Assembly: GCF_963576545.1 (NCBI RefSeq)
Contig: NW_026870470.1
Span: forward strand, 16,800-80,799
Reading direction: 5' to 3'
Source: Limanda limanda
Lineage: Eukaryota; Chordata; Actinopteri; Pleuronectiformes; Pleuronectidae
DNA: 64,000 nucleotides
Part shown: positions 11,225 through 25,200 of the stretch, in pieces
Layout: each line of letters begins with the position of its first letter
How positions within the stretch are numbered: the stretch's first letter is position 1
Made by a program: the position numbers and the translations under genes
The notes under the pieces: model-generated
Database searches by the model: none
What the model saw: only the letters and a program-made list of their open reading frames with translations
Told to the model about the DNA's origin: nothing

Positions 11225-12189
11225 TAAATGGGGTAGCGCGCATCGATCGGTACCATCCTTGAGCTTCTCCGACTTTCGGAAGGGTTAGGGTTAGGGTTAG
11301 GGATGAAAGCACATAGGAGAAAGAGATATTCTTGAATAACTTTTTTTGTGAAGGTCGGAGAGACTTGCAAGTAGGCTCTACCCCCACTAAATGGGGTTGC
11401 GCGCATCGATCGGTACCATCCTTGAGCTTCTCCGACTTTCGGAAGGGTTAGGGTTAGGGTTAGGGATGAAAGCACATAGGAGAAAGAGATATTCTTGAAT
11501 AACTTTTTTTGTGAAGGTCGGAGAGACTTGGAAAGTGGTTGCATCTGGACTAATTTGGGTCCTGCGGATCGATTGGTACCATCCCCGAGCTTGTACGACC
11601 TTCGGAAGAGGTCGACCGACGAAATTCCCCCAAATCTGAGGAGATATTCTTGAATAACTTTTTTTGTGAAGGTCGGAGAGACTTGCAAGTAGGCTCTACC
11701 CCCACTAAATGGGGTAGCGCGCATCGATCGGTACCATCCTTGAGCTTCTCCGACTTTCGGAAGGGTTAGGGTTAGGGTTAGGGATGAAAGCACATAGGAG
11801 AAAGAGATATTCTTGAATAACTTTTTTTGTGAAGGTCGGAGAGACTTGGAAAGTGGTTGCATCTGGACTAATTTGGGTCCTGCGGATCGATTGGTACCAT
11901 CCCCGAGCTTGTACGACCTTCGGAAGAGGTCGACCGACGAAATTCCCCCAAATCTGAGGAGATATTCTTGAATAACTTTTTTTGTGAAGGTCGGAGAGAC
12001 TTGCAAGTAGGCTCTACCCCCACTAAATGGGGTAGCGCGCATCGATCGGTACCATCTTTGAGCTTCTCCGACTTTCGGAAGGGTTAGGGTTAGGGTTAGG
12101 GATGAAAGCACATAGGAGAAAGAGATATTCTTGAATAACTTTTTTTGTGAAGGTCGGAGAGACTTGCAAGTAGGCTCTACCCCCACTAA

Positions 12190-13550
12190 ATGGGGTTGCG
12201 CGCCGCATCGATCGGTACCATCCTTGAGCTTCTCCGACTTTCGGAAGGGTTAGGGTTAGGGTTAGGGATGAAAGCTCATAGGAGAAAGAGATATTCTTGA
12301 ATAACTTTTTTTGTGAAGGTCGGAGAGACTTGGAAAGTGGTTGCATCTGGACTAATTTGGGTCCTGCGGATCGATTGGTACCATCCCCGAGCTTGTACGA
12401 CCTTCGGAAGAGGTCGACCGACGAAATTCCCCCAAATCTGAGGAGATATTCTTGAATAACTTTTTTTGTGAAGGTCGGAGAGACTTGCAAGTAGGCTCTA
12501 CCCCCACTAAATGGGGTAGCGCGCATCGATCGGTACCATCCTTGAGCTTCTCCGACTTTCGGAAGGGTTAGGGTTAGGGTTAGGGATGAAAGCACATAGG
12601 AGAAAGAGATATTCTTGAATAACTTTTTTTGTGAAGGTCGGAGAGACTTGGAAAGTGGTTGCATCTGGACTAATTTGGGTCCTGCGGATCGATTGGTACC
12701 ATCCCCGAGCTTGTACAACCTTCGGAAGAGGTCGACCGACGAAATTCCCCCAAATCTGAGGAGATATTCTTGAATAACTTTTTTTGTGAAGGTCGGAGAG
12801 ACTTGCAAGTAGGCTCTACCCCCACTAAATGGGGTAGCGCGCATCGATCGGTACCATCCTTGAGCTTCTCCGACTTTCGGAAGGGTTAGGGTTAGGGTTA
12901 GGGATGAAAGCACATAGGAGAAAGAGATATTCTTGAATAACTTTTTTTGTGAAGTCGGAGAGACTTGGAAAGTGGTTGCATCTGGACTAATTTGGGTCCT
13001 GCGGAATCGATTGGTACCATCCCGAGCTTGTACGACCTTCGGGAAGAGGTCGACGACGAAATTCCCAAATCTGAGGAGATATTCTTGAATAACTTTTTTT
13101 GTGAAGGTCGGAGAGACTTGCAAGTAGGCTCTTCCCCCACTAAATGGGGTAGCGCGCATCGATCGGTACCATCCTTGAGCTTCTCCGACCTTCGGAAGGG
13201 TTAGGGTTAGGGTTAGGGGATGAAAGCACATAGGAGAAAGAGATATTCTTGAATAACTTTTTTTGTGAAGGTCGGAGAGACTTGCAAGTAGGCTCTACCC
13301 CCACTAAATGGGGTAGCGCGCATCGATCGGTACTATCCTTGAGCTTCTCCGACTTTCGGAAGGGTTAGGGTTAGGGTTAGGGATGAAAGCACATAGGAGA
13401 AAGAGATATTCTTGAATAACTTTTTTTGTGAATGTCGGAGAGACTTGGAAAGTGGTTGCATCTGGACTAATTTGGGTCCTGCGGATCGATTGGTACCATC
13501 CCCGAGCTTGTACGACCTTCGGAAGAGGTCGACCGACGAAATTCCCCAAA
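12190..13550 (+). repeat. Indel-rich stretch of the array
   Basis: Compared with the matching stretch at about 23.87-25.23 kb, this segment has a 3-bp CGC duplication near 12201 and then single-base losses or gains at the AAGGTCGG, GCGGATCG, ATCCCCGAG, CTTCGGAAG, CGACCGACG, C5 and TTAGGGATG positions between 12.95 and 13.22 kb, plus C5 to C4 near 13545. Nearly all are in short homopolymers or short tandem motifs. Nearby markers (TACTATCC near 13331, GAATGTCGG near 13433) are shared with copy 2, so the segment is in its proper place. The indels could be consensus errors or real decay. Confidence 0.8.
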
Positions 13551-16500
13551 TCTGAGGAGATATTCTTGAATAACTTTTTTTGTGAAGGTCGGAGAGACTT
13601 GCAAGTAGGCTCTACCCCCACTAAATGGGGTAGCGCGCATCGATCGGTACCATCCTTGAGCTTCTCAGACTTTCGGAAGGGTTAGGGTTAGGGTTAGGGA
13701 TGAAAGCACATAGGAGAAAGAGATATTCTTGAATAACTTTTTTTGTGAAGGTCGGAGAGACTTGGAAAGTGGTTGCATCTGGACTAATTTGGGTCCTGCG
13801 GATCGATTGGTACCATCCCCGAGCTTGTACGACCTTCGGAAGAGGTCGACCGACGAAATTCCCCCAAATCTGAGGAGATATTCTTGAATAACTGTTTTTG
13901 TGAAGGACGGAGAGACTTGCAAGTAGGCTCTACCCCCACTAAATGGGGTAGCGCGCATCGATCGGTACCATCCTTGAGCTTCTCCGACTTTCGGAAGGGT
14001 TAGGGTTAGGGTTAGGGATGAAAGCACATAGGAGAAAGAGATATTCTTGAATAACTTTTTTTGTGAAGGTCGGAGAGACTTGCAAGTAGGCTCTACCCCC
14101 ACTAAATGGGGTTGCGCGCATCGATCGGTACCATCCTTGAGCTTCTCCGACTTTCGGAAGGGTTAGGGTTAGGGTTAGGGATGAAAGCACATAGGAGAAA
14201 GAGATATTCTTGAATAACTTTTTTTGTGAAGGTCGGAGAGACTTGGAAAGTGGTTGCATCTGGACTAATTTGGGTCCTGCGGATCGATTGGTACCATCCC
14301 CGAGCTTGTACGACCTTCGGAAGAGGTCGACCGACGAAATTCCCCCAAATCTGAGGAGATATTCTTGAATAACTTTTTTTGTGAAGGTCGGAGAGACTTG
14401 CAAGTAGGCTCTACCCCCACTAAATGGGGTAACGCGCATCGATCGGTACCATCCTTGAGCTTCTCCGACTTTCGGAAGGGTTAGGGTTAGGGTTAGGGAT
14501 GAAAGCACATAGGAGAAAGAGATATTCTTGAATAACTTTTTTTGTGAAGGTCGGAGAGACTTGGAAAGTGGTTGCATCTGGACTAATTTGGGTCCTGCGG
14601 ATCGATTGGTACCATCCCCGAGCTTGTACGACCTTCGGAAGAGGTCGACCGACGAAATTCCCCCAAATCTGAGGAGATATTCTTGAATAACTTTTTTTGT
14701 GAAGGTCGGAGAGACTTGCAAGTAGGCTCTACCCCCACTAAATGGGGTAGCGCGCATCGATCGGTACCATCTTTGAGCTTCTCCGACTTTCGGAAGGGTT
14801 AGGGTTAGGGTTAGGGATGAAAGCACATAGGAGAAAGAGATATTCTTGAATAACTTTTTTTGTGAAGGTCGGAGAGACTTGCAAGTAGGCTCTACCCCCA
14901 CTAAATGGGGTTGCGCGCATCGATCGGTACCATCCTTGAGCTTCTCCGACTTTCGGAAGGGTTAGGGTTAGGGTTAGGGATGAAAGCACATAGGAGAAAG
15001 AGATATTCTTGAATAACTTTTTTTGTGAAGGTCGGAGAGACTTGGAAAGTGGTTGCATCTGGACTAATTTGGGTCCTGCGGATCGATTGGTACCATCCCC
15101 GAGCTTGTACGACCTTCGGAAGAGGTCGACCGACGAAATTCCCCCAAATCTGAGGAGATATTCTTGAATAACTTTTTTTGTGAAGGTCGGAGAGACTTGC
15201 AAGTAGGCTCTACCCCCACTAAATGGGGTAGCGCGCATCGATCGGTACCATCCTTGAGCTTCTCCGACTTTCGGAAGGGTTAGGGTTAGGGTTAGGGATG
15301 AAAGCACATAGGAGAAAGAGATATTCTTGAATAACTTTTTTTGTGAAGGTCGGAGAGACTTGCAAGTAGGCTCTACCCCCACTAAATGGGGTAGCGCGCA
15401 TCGATCGGTACTATCCTTGAGCTTCTCCGACTTTCGGAAGGGTTAGGGTTAGGGTTAGGGATGAAAGCACATAGGAGAAAGAGATATTCTTGAATAACTT
15501 TTTTTGTGAAGGTCGGAGAGACTTGGAAAGTGGTTGCATCTGGACTAATTTGGGTCCTGCGGATCGATTGGTACCATCCCCGAGCTTGTACGACCTTCGG
15601 AAGAGGTCGACCGACGAAATTCCCCCAAATCTGAGGAGATATTCTTGAATAACTTTTTTTGTGAAGGTCGGAGAGACTTGCAAGTAGGCTCTACCCCCAC
15701 TAAATGGGGTAGCGCGCATCGATCGGTACCATCCTTGAGCTTCTCAGACTTTCGGAAGGGTTAGGGTTAGGGTTAGGGATGAAAGCACATAGGAGAAAGA
15801 GATATTCTTGAATAACTTTTTTTGTGAAGGTCGGAGAGACTTGGAAAGTGGTTGCATCTGGACTAATTTGGGTCCTGCGGATCGATTGGTACCATCCCCG
15901 AGCTTGTACGACCTTCGGAAGAGGTCGACCGACGAAATTCCCCCAAATCTGAGGAGATATTCTTGAATAACTGTTTTTGTGAAGGACGGAGAGACTTGCA
16001 AGTAGGCTCTACCCCCACTAAATGGGGTAGCGCGCATCGATCGGTACCATCCTTGAGCTTCTCCGACTTTCGGAAGGGTTAGGGTTAGGGTTAGGGATGA
16101 AAGCACATAGGAGAAAGAGATATTCTTGAATAACTTTTTTTGTGAAGGTCGGAGAGACTTGCAAGTAGGCTCTACCCCCACTAAATGGGGTTGCGCGCAT
16201 CGATCGGTACCATCCTTGAGCTTCTCCGACTTTCGGAAGGGTTAGGGTTAGGGTTAGGGATGAAAGCACATAGGAGAAAGAGATATTCTTGAATAACTTT
16301 TTTTGTGAAGGTCGGAGAGACTTGGAAAGTGGTTGCATCTGGACTAATTTGGGTCCTGCAGATCGATTGGTACCATCCCCGAGCTTGTACGACCTTCGGA
16401 AGAGGTCGACCGACGAAATTCCCCCAAATCTGAGGAGATATTCTTGAATAACTTTTTTTGTGAAGGTCGGAGAGACTTGCAAGTAGGCTCTACCCCCACT

Positions 16501-19221
16501 AAATGGGGTAGCGCGCATCGATCGGTACCATCCTTGAGCTTCTCCGACTTTCGGAAGGGTTAGGGTTAGGGTTAGGGATGAAAGCACATAGGAGAAAGAG
16601 ATATTCTTGAATAACTTTTTTTGTGAAGGTCGGAGAGACTTGGAAAGTGGTTGCATCTGGACTAATTTGGGTCCTGCGGATCGATTGGTACCATCCCCGA
16701 GCTTGTACGACCTTTGGAAGAGGTCGACCGACGAAATTCCCCCAAATCTGAGGAGATATTCTTGAATAACTTTTTTTGTGAAGGTCGGAGAGACTTGCAA
16801 GTAGGCTCTACCCCCACTAAATGGGGTAGCGCGCATCGATCGGTACCATCCTTGAGCTTCTCCGACTTTCGGAAGGGTTAGGGTTAGGGTTAGGGATGAA
16901 AGCACATAGGAGAAAGAGATATTCTTGAATAACTTTTTTTGTGAAGGTCGGAGAGACTTGCAAGTAGGCTCTACCCCCACTAAATGGGGTTGCGCGCATC
17001 GATCGGTACCATCCTTGAGCTTCTCCGACTTTCGGAAGGGTTAGGGTTAGGGTTAGGGATGAAAGCACATAGGAGAAAGAGATATTCTTGAATAACTTTT
17101 TTTGTGAAGGTCGGAGAGACTTGGAAAGTGGTTGCATCTGGACTAATTTGGGTCCTGCGGATCGATTGGTACCATCCCCGAGCTTGTACGACCTTCGGAA
17201 GAGGTCGACCGACGAAATTCCCCCAAATCTGAGGAGATATTCTTGAATAACTTTTTTTGTGAAGGTCGGAGAGACTTGCAAGTAGGCTCTACCCCCACTA
17301 AATGGGGTAGCGCGCATCGATCAGTACCATCCTTGAGCTTCTCCGACTTTCGGAAGGGTTAGGGTTAGGGTTAGGGATGAAAGCACATAGGAGAAAGAGA
17401 TATTCTTGAATAACTTTTTTTGTGAAGGTCGGAGAGACTTGCAAGTAGGCTCTACCCCCACTAAATGGGGTAGCGCGCATCGATCGGTACCATCCTTGAG
17501 CTTCTCCGACTTTCGGAAGGGTTAGGGTTAGGGTTAGGGATGAAAGCACATAGGAGAAAGAGATATTCTTGAATAACTTTTTTTGTGAAGGTCGGAGAGA
17601 CTTGGAAAGTGGTTGCATCTGGACTAATTTGGGTCCTGCGGATCGATTGGTACCATCCCCGAGCTTGTACGACCTTCGGAAGAGGTCGACCGACGAAATT
17701 CCCCCAAATCTGAGGAGATATTCTTGAATAACTTTTTTTGTGAAGGTCGGAGAGACTTGCAAGTAGGCTCTACCCCCACTAAATGGGGTAGCGCGCATCG
17801 ATCGGTACCATCCTTGAGCTTCTCCGACTTTCGGAAGGGTTAGGGTTAGGGTTAGGGATGAAAGCACATAGGAGAAAGAGATATTCTTGAATAACTTTTT
17901 TTGTGAAGGTCGGAGAGACTTGCAAGTAGGCTCTACCCCCACTAAATGGGGTTGCGCGCATCGATCGGTACCATCCTTTAGCTTCTCCGACTTTCGGAAG
18001 GGTTAGGGTTAGGGTTAGGGATGAAAGCACATAGGAGAAAGAGATATTCTTGAATAACTTTTTTTGTGAAGGTCGGAGAGACTTGGAAAGTGGTTGCATC
18101 TGGACTAATTTGGGTCCTGCGGATCGATTGGTACCATCCCCGAGCTTGTACGACCTTCGGAAGAGGTCGACCGACGAAATTCCCCCAAATCTGAGGAGAT
18201 ATTCTTGAATAACTTTTTTTGTGAAGGTCGGAGAGACTTGCAAGTAGGCTCTACCCCCACTAAATGGGGTAGCGCGCATCGATCGGTACCATCCTTGAGC
18301 TTCTCCGACTTTCGGAAGGGTTAGGGTTAGGGTTAGGGATGAAAGCACATAGGAGAAAGAGATATTCTTGAATAACTTTTTTTGTGAAGGTCGGAGAGAC
18401 TTGCAAGTAGGCTCTACCCCCACTAAATGGGGTAGCGCGCATCGATCGGTACCATCCTTGAGCTTCTCCGACTTTCGGAAGGGTTAGGGTTAGGGTTAGG
18501 GATGAAAGCACATAGGAGAAAGAGATATTCTTGAATAACTTTTTTTGTGAAGGTCGGAGAGACTTGGAAAGTGGTTGCATCTGGACTAATTTGGGTCCTG
18601 CGGATCGATTGGTACCATCCCCGAGCTTGTACGACCTTCGGAAGAGGTCGACCGACGAAATTCCCCCAAATCTGAGGAGATATTCTTGAATAACTTTTTT
18701 TGTGAAGGTCGGAGAGACTTGCAAGTAGGCTCTACCCCCACTAAATGGGGTAGCGCGCATCGATCGGCACCATCCTTGAGCTTCTCCGACTTTCGGAAGG
18801 GTTAGGGTTAGGGTTAGGGATGAAAGCACATAGGAGAAAGAGATATTCTTGAATAACTTTTTTTGTGAAGGTCGGAGAGACTTGCAAGTAGGCTCTACCC
18901 CCACTAAATGGGGTTGCGCGCATCGATCGGTACCATCCTTGAGCTTCTCCGACTTTCGGAAGGGTTAGGGTTAGGGTTAGGGATGAAAGCACATAGGAGA
19001 AAGAGATATTCTTGAATAACTTTTTTTGTGAAGGTCGGAGAGACTTGGAAAGTGGTTGCATCTGGACTAATTTGGGTCCTGCGGATCGATTGGTACCATC
19101 CCCGAGCTTGTACGACCTTCGGAAGAGGTCGACCGACGAAATTCCCCCAAATCTGAGGAGATATTCTTGAATAACTTTTTTTGTGAAGGTCGGAGAGACT
19201 TGCAAGTAGGCTCTACCCCCA

Positions 19222-22200
19222 CTAAATGGGGTAGCGCGCATCGATCGGTACCATCCTTGAGCTTCTCCGACTTTCGGAAGGGTTAGGGTTAGGGTTAGGG
19301 ATGAAAGCACATAGGAGAAAGAGATATTCTTGAATAACTTTTTTTGTGAAGGTCGGAGAGACTTGCAAGTAGGCTCTACCCCCACTAAATGGGGTTGCGC
19401 GCATCGATCGGTACCATCCTTGAGCTTCTCCGACTTTCGGAAGGGTTAGGGTTAGGGTTAGGGATGAAAGCACATAGGAGAAAGAGATATTCTTGAATAA
19501 CTTTTTTTGTGAAGGTCGGAGAGACTTGGAAAGTGGTTGCATCTGGACTAATTTGGGTCCTGCGGATCGATTGGTACCATCCCCGAGCTTGTACGACCTT
19601 CGGAAGAGGTCGACCGACGAAATTCCCCCAAATCTGAGGAGATATTCTTGAATAACTTTTTTTGTCAAGGTCGGAGAGACTTGCAAGTAGGCTCTACCCC
19701 CACTAAATGGGGTTGCGCGCATCGATCGGTACCATCCTTGAGCTTCTCCGACTTTCGGAAGGGTTAGGGTTAGGGTTAGGGATGAAAGCACATAGGAGAA
19801 AGAGATATTCTTGAATAACTTTTTTTGTGAAGGTCGGAGAGACTTGGAAAGTGGTTGCATCTGGACTAATTTGGGTCCTGCGGATCGATTGGTACCATCC
19901 CCGAGCTTGTACGACCTTCGGAAGAGGTCGACCGACGAAATTCCCCCAAATCTGAGGAGATATTCTTGAATAACTTTTTTTGTGAAGGTCGGAGAGACTT
20001 GCAAGTAGGCTCTACCCCCACTAAATGGGGTAGCGCGCATCGATCGGTACCATCCTTGAGCTTCTCCGACTTTCGGAAGGGTTAGGGTTAGGGTTAGGGA
20101 TGAAAGCACATAGGAGAAAGAGATATTCTTGAATAACTTTTTTTGTGAAGGTCGGAGAGACTTGCAAGTAGGCTCTACCCCCACTAAATGGGGTAGCGCG
20201 CATCGATCGGTACCATCCTTGAGCTTCTCCGACTTTCGGAAGGGTTAGGGTTAGGGTTAGGGATGAAAGCACATAGGAGAAAGAGATATTCTTGAATAAC
20301 TTTTTTTGTGAAGGTCGGAGAGACTTGGAAAGTGGTTGCATCTGGACTAATTTGGGTCCTGCGGATCGATTGGTACCATCCCCGAGCTTGTACGACCTTC
20401 GGAAGAGGTCGACCGACGAAATTCCCCCAAATCTGAGGAGATATTCTTGAATAACTTTTTTTGTGAAGGTCGGAGAGACTTGCAAGTAGGCTCTACCCCC
20501 ACTAAATGGGGTAGCGCGCATCGATCGGTACCATCCTTGAGCTTCTCCGACTTTCGGAAGGGTTAGGGTTAGGGTTAGGGATGAAAGCACATAGGAGAAA
20601 GAGATATTCTTGAATAACTTTTTTTGTGAAGGTCGGAGAGACTTGCAAGTAGGCTCTACCCCCACTAAATGGGGTAGCGCGCATCGATCGGTACCATCCT
20701 TGAGCTTCTCCGACTTTCGGAAGGGTTAGGGTTAGGGTTAGGGATGAAAGCACATAGGAGAAAGAGATATTCTTGAATAACTTTTTTTGTGAAGGTCGGA
20801 GAGACTTGCAAGTAGGCTCTACCCCCACTAAATGGGGTAGCGCGCATCGATCGGTACCATCCTTGAGCTTCTCCGACTTTCGGAAGGGTTAGGGTTAGGG
20901 TTAGGGATGAAAGCACATAGGAGAAAGAGATATTCTTGAATAACTTTTTTTGTGAAGGTCGGAGAGACTTGGAAAGTGGTTGCATCTGGACTAATTTGGG
21001 TCCTGCGGATCGATTGGTACCATCCCCGAGCTTGTACGACCTTCGGAAGAGGTCGACCGACGAAATTCCCCCAAATCTGAGGAGATATTCTTGAATAACT
21101 TTTTTTGTGAAGGTCGGAGAGACTTGCAAGTAGGCTCTACCCCCACTAAATGGGGTAGCGCGCATCGATCGGTACCATCCTTGAGCTTCTCCGACTTTCG
21201 GAAGGGTTAGGGTTAGGGTTAGGGATGAAAGCACATAGGAGAAAGAGATATTCTTGAATAACTTTTTTTGTGAAGGTCGGAGAGACTTGCAAGTAGGCTC
21301 TACCCCCACTAAATGGGGTTGCGCGCATCGATCGGTACCATCCTTGAGCTTCTCCGACTTTCGGAAGGGTTAGGGTTAGGGTTAGGGATGAAAGCACATA
21401 GGAGAAAGAGATATTCTTGAATAACTTTTTTTGTGAAGGTCGGAGAGACTTGGAAAGTGGTTGCATCTGGACTAATTTGGGTCCTGCGGATCGATTGGTA
21501 CCATCCCCGAGCTTGTACGACCTTCGGAAGAGGTCGACCGACGAAATTCCCCCAAATCTGAGGAGATATTCTTGAATAACTTTTTTTGTGAAGGTCGGAG
21601 AGACTTGCAAGTAGGCTCTACCCCCACTAAATGGGGTAGCGCGCATCGATCGGTACCAATCTTTGAGCTTCTCCGACTTTCGGAAGGGTTAGGGTTAGGG
21701 TTAGGGATGAAAGCACATAGGAGAAAGAGATATTCTTGAATAACTTTTTTTGTGAAGGTCGGAGAGACTTGCAAGTACGCTCTACCCCCACTAAATGGGG
21801 TAGCGCGCATCGATCGGTACCATCCTTGAGCTTCTCCGACTTTCGGAAGGGTTAGGGTTAGGGTTAGGGATGAAAGCACATAGGAGAAAGAGATATTCTT
21901 GAATAACTTTTTTTGTGAAGGTCGGAGAGACTTGGAAAGTGGTTGCATCTGGACTAATTTGGGTCCTGCGGATCGATTGGTACCATCCCCGAGCTTGTAC
22001 GACCTTCGGAAGAGGTCGACCGACGAAATTCCCCCAAATCTGAGGAGATATTCTTGAATAACTTTTTTTGTGAAGGTCGGAGAGACTTGCAAGTAGGCTC
22101 TACCCCCACTAAATGGGGTAGCGCGCATCGATCGGTACCATCCTTGAGCTTCTCCGACTTTCGGAAGGGTTAGGGTTAGGGTTAGGGATGAAAGCACATA

Positions 22201-25200
22201 GGAGAAAGAGATATTCTTGAATAACTTTTTTTGTGAAGGTCGGAGAGACTTGCAAGTAGGCTCTACCCCCACTAAATGGGGTAGCGCGCATCGATCGGTA
22301 CCATCCTTGAGCTTCTCCGACTTTCGGAAGGGTTAGGGTTAGGGTTAGGGATGAAAGCACATAGGAGAAAGAGATATTCTTGAATAACTTTTTTTGTGAA
22401 GGTCGGAGAGACTTGGAAAGTGGTTGCATCTGGACTAATTTGGGTCCTGCGGATCGATTGGTACCATCCCCGAGCTTGTACGACCTTCGGAAGAGGTCGA
22501 CCGACGAAATTCCCCCAAATCTGAGGAGATATTCTTGAATAACTTTTTTTGTGAAGGTCGGAGAGACTTGCAAGTAGGCTCTACCCCCACTAAATGGGGT
22601 AGCGCGCATCGATCGGTACCATCCTTGAGCTTCTCAGACTTTCGGAAGGGTTAGGGTTAGGGTTAGGGATGAAAGCACATAGGAGAAAGAGATATTCTTG
22701 AATAACTTTTTTTGTGAAGGTCGGAGAGACTTGGAAAGTGGTTGCATCTGGACTAATTTGGGTCCTGCGGATCGATTGGTACCATCCCCGAGCTTGTACG
22801 ACCTTCGGAAGAGGTCGACCGACGAAATTCCCCCAAATCTGAGGAGATATTCTTGAATAACTGTTTTTGTGAAGGACGGAGAGACTTGCAAGTAGGCTCT
22901 ACCCCCACTAAATGGGGTAGCGCGCATCGATCGGTACCATCCTTGAGCTTCTCCGACTTTCGGAAGGGTTAGGGTTAGGGTTAGGGATGAAAGCACATAG
23001 GAGAAAGAGATATTCTTGAATAACTTTTTTTGTGAAGGTCGGAGAGACTTGCAAGTAGGCTCTACCCCCACTAAATGGGGTTGCGCGCATCGATCGGTAC
23101 CATCCTTGAGCTTCTCCGACTTTCGGAAGGGTTAGGGTTAGGGTTAGGGATGAAAGCACATAGGAGAAAGAGATATTCTTGAATAACTTTTTTTGTGAAG
23201 GTCGGAGAGACTTGGAAAGTGGTTGCATCTGGACTAATTTGGGTCCTGCGGATCGATTGGTACCATCCCCGAGCTTGTACGACCTTCGGAAGAGGTCGAC
23301 CGACGAAATTCCCCCAAATCTGAGGAGATATTCTTGAATAACTTTTTTTGTGAAGGTCGGAGAGACTTGCAAGTAGGCTCTACCCCCACTAAATGGGGTA
23401 GCGCGCATCGATCGGTACCATCCTTGAGCTTCTCCGACTTTCGGAAGGGTTAGGGTTAGGGTTAGGGATGAAAGCACATAGGAGAAAGAGATATTCTTGA
23501 ATAACTTTTTTTGTGAAGGTCGGAGAGACTTGGAAAGTGGTTGCATCTGGACTAATTTGGGTCCTGCGGATCGATTGGTACCATCCCCGAGCTTGTACGA
23601 CCTTCGGAAGAGGTCGACCGACGAAATTCCCCCAAATCTGAGGAGATATTCTTGAATAACTTTTTTTGTGAAGGTCGGAGAGACTTGCAAGTAGGCTCTA
23701 CCCCCACTAAATGGGGTAGCGCGCATCGATCGGTACCATCTTTGAGCTTCTCCGACTTTCGGAAGGGTTAGGGTTAGGGTTAGGGATGAAAGCACATAGG
23801 AGAAAGAGATATTCTTGAATAACTTTTTTTGTGAAGGTCGGAGAGACTTGCAAGTAGGCTCTACCCCCACTAAATGGGGTTGCGCGCATCGATCGGTACC
23901 ATCCTTGAGCTTCTCCGACTTTCGGAAGGGTTAGGGTTAGGGTTAGGGATGAAAGCACATAGGAGAAAGAGATATTCTTGAATAACTTTTTTTGTGAAGG
24001 TCGGAGAGACTTGGAAAGTGGTTGCATCTGGACTAATTTGGGTCCTGCGGATCGATTGGTACCATCCCCGAGCTTGTACGACCTTCGGAAGAGGTCGACC
24101 GACGAAATTCCCCCAAATCTGAGGAGATATTCTTGAATAACTTTTTTTGTGAAGGTCGGAGAGACTTGCAAGTAGGCTCTACCCCCACTAAATGGGGTAG
24201 CGCGCATCGATCGGTACCATCCTTGAGCTTCTCAGACTTTCGGAAGGGTTAGGGTTAGGGTTAGGGATGAAAGCACATAGGAGAAAGAGATATTCTTGAA
24301 TAACTTTTTTTGTGAAGGTCGGAGAGACTTGGAAAGTGGTTGCATCTGGACTAATTTGGGTCCTGCGGATCGATTGGTACCATCCCCGAGCTTGTACAAC
24401 CTTCGGAAGAGGTCGACCGACGAAATTCCCCCAAATCTGAGGAGATATTCTTGAATAACTTTTTTTGTGAAGGTCGGAGAGACTTGCAAGTAGGCTCTAC
24501 CCCCACTAAATGGGGTAGCGCGCATCGATCGGTACCATCCTTGAGCTTCTCCGACTTTCGGAAGGGTTAGGGTTAGGGTTAGGGATGAAAGCACATAGGA
24601 GAAAGAGATATTCTTGAATAACTTTTTTTGTGAAGGTCGGAGAGACTTGGAAAGTGGTTGCATCTGGACTAATTTGGGTCCTGCGGATCGATTGGTACCA
24701 TCCCCGAGCTTGTACGACCTTCGGAAGAGGTCGACCGACGAAATTCCCCCAAATCTGAGGAGATATTCTTGAATAACTTTTTTTGTGAAGGTCGGAGAGA
24801 CTTGCAAGTAGGCTCTACCCCCACTAAATGGGGTAGCGCGCATCGATCGGTACCATCCTTGAGCTTCTCCGACTTTCGGAAGGGTTAGGGTTAGGGTTAG
24901 GGATGAAAGCACATAGGAGAAAGAGATATTCTTGAATAACTTTTTTTGTGAAGGTCGGAGAGACTTGCAAGTAGGCTCTACCCCCACTAAATGGGGTAGC
25001 GCGCATCGATCGGTACTATCCTTGAGCTTCTCCGACTTTCGGAAGGGTTAGGGTTAGGGTTAGGGATGAAAGCACATAGGAGAAAGAGATATTCTTGAAT
25101 AACTTTTTTTGTGAATGTCGGAGAGACTTGGAAAGTGGTTGCATCTGGACTAATTTGGGTCCTGCGGATCGATTGGTACCATCCCCGAGCTTGTACGACC

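Larger units (their letters stand above)
7538..19221 (+). repeat. Higher-order repeat, 11,684-bp, copy 1
   Basis: Large tandem segmental duplication inside the satellite. Landmarks recur at an offset of 11,684 bp: GTCAAGG core (7982, 19666), the extra-A GTACCAATC variant (about 9975, 21659), TCTCAGAC X variants, CTGTTTTTG core variants, the TTTAGC variant (about 17979, 29663) and CGGCACC (18768, 30452). The length fits 19 units of 163 bp plus 27 of 318 bp plus one base for the extra A. Copy 1 contains a stretch with clustered indels at 12.2-13.55 kb that copy 2 lacks; those indels sum to zero, so the offset recovers afterwards. Confidence 0.88.

Noticed and set aside
12965..13925. Short plus-strand open frames of 79-90 codons near 12.97-13.2, 13.43-13.69 and 63.65-63.93 kb
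   Set aside because: They appear only where small indels removed the stops normally present in this frame, so they are by-products of the indel clusters.
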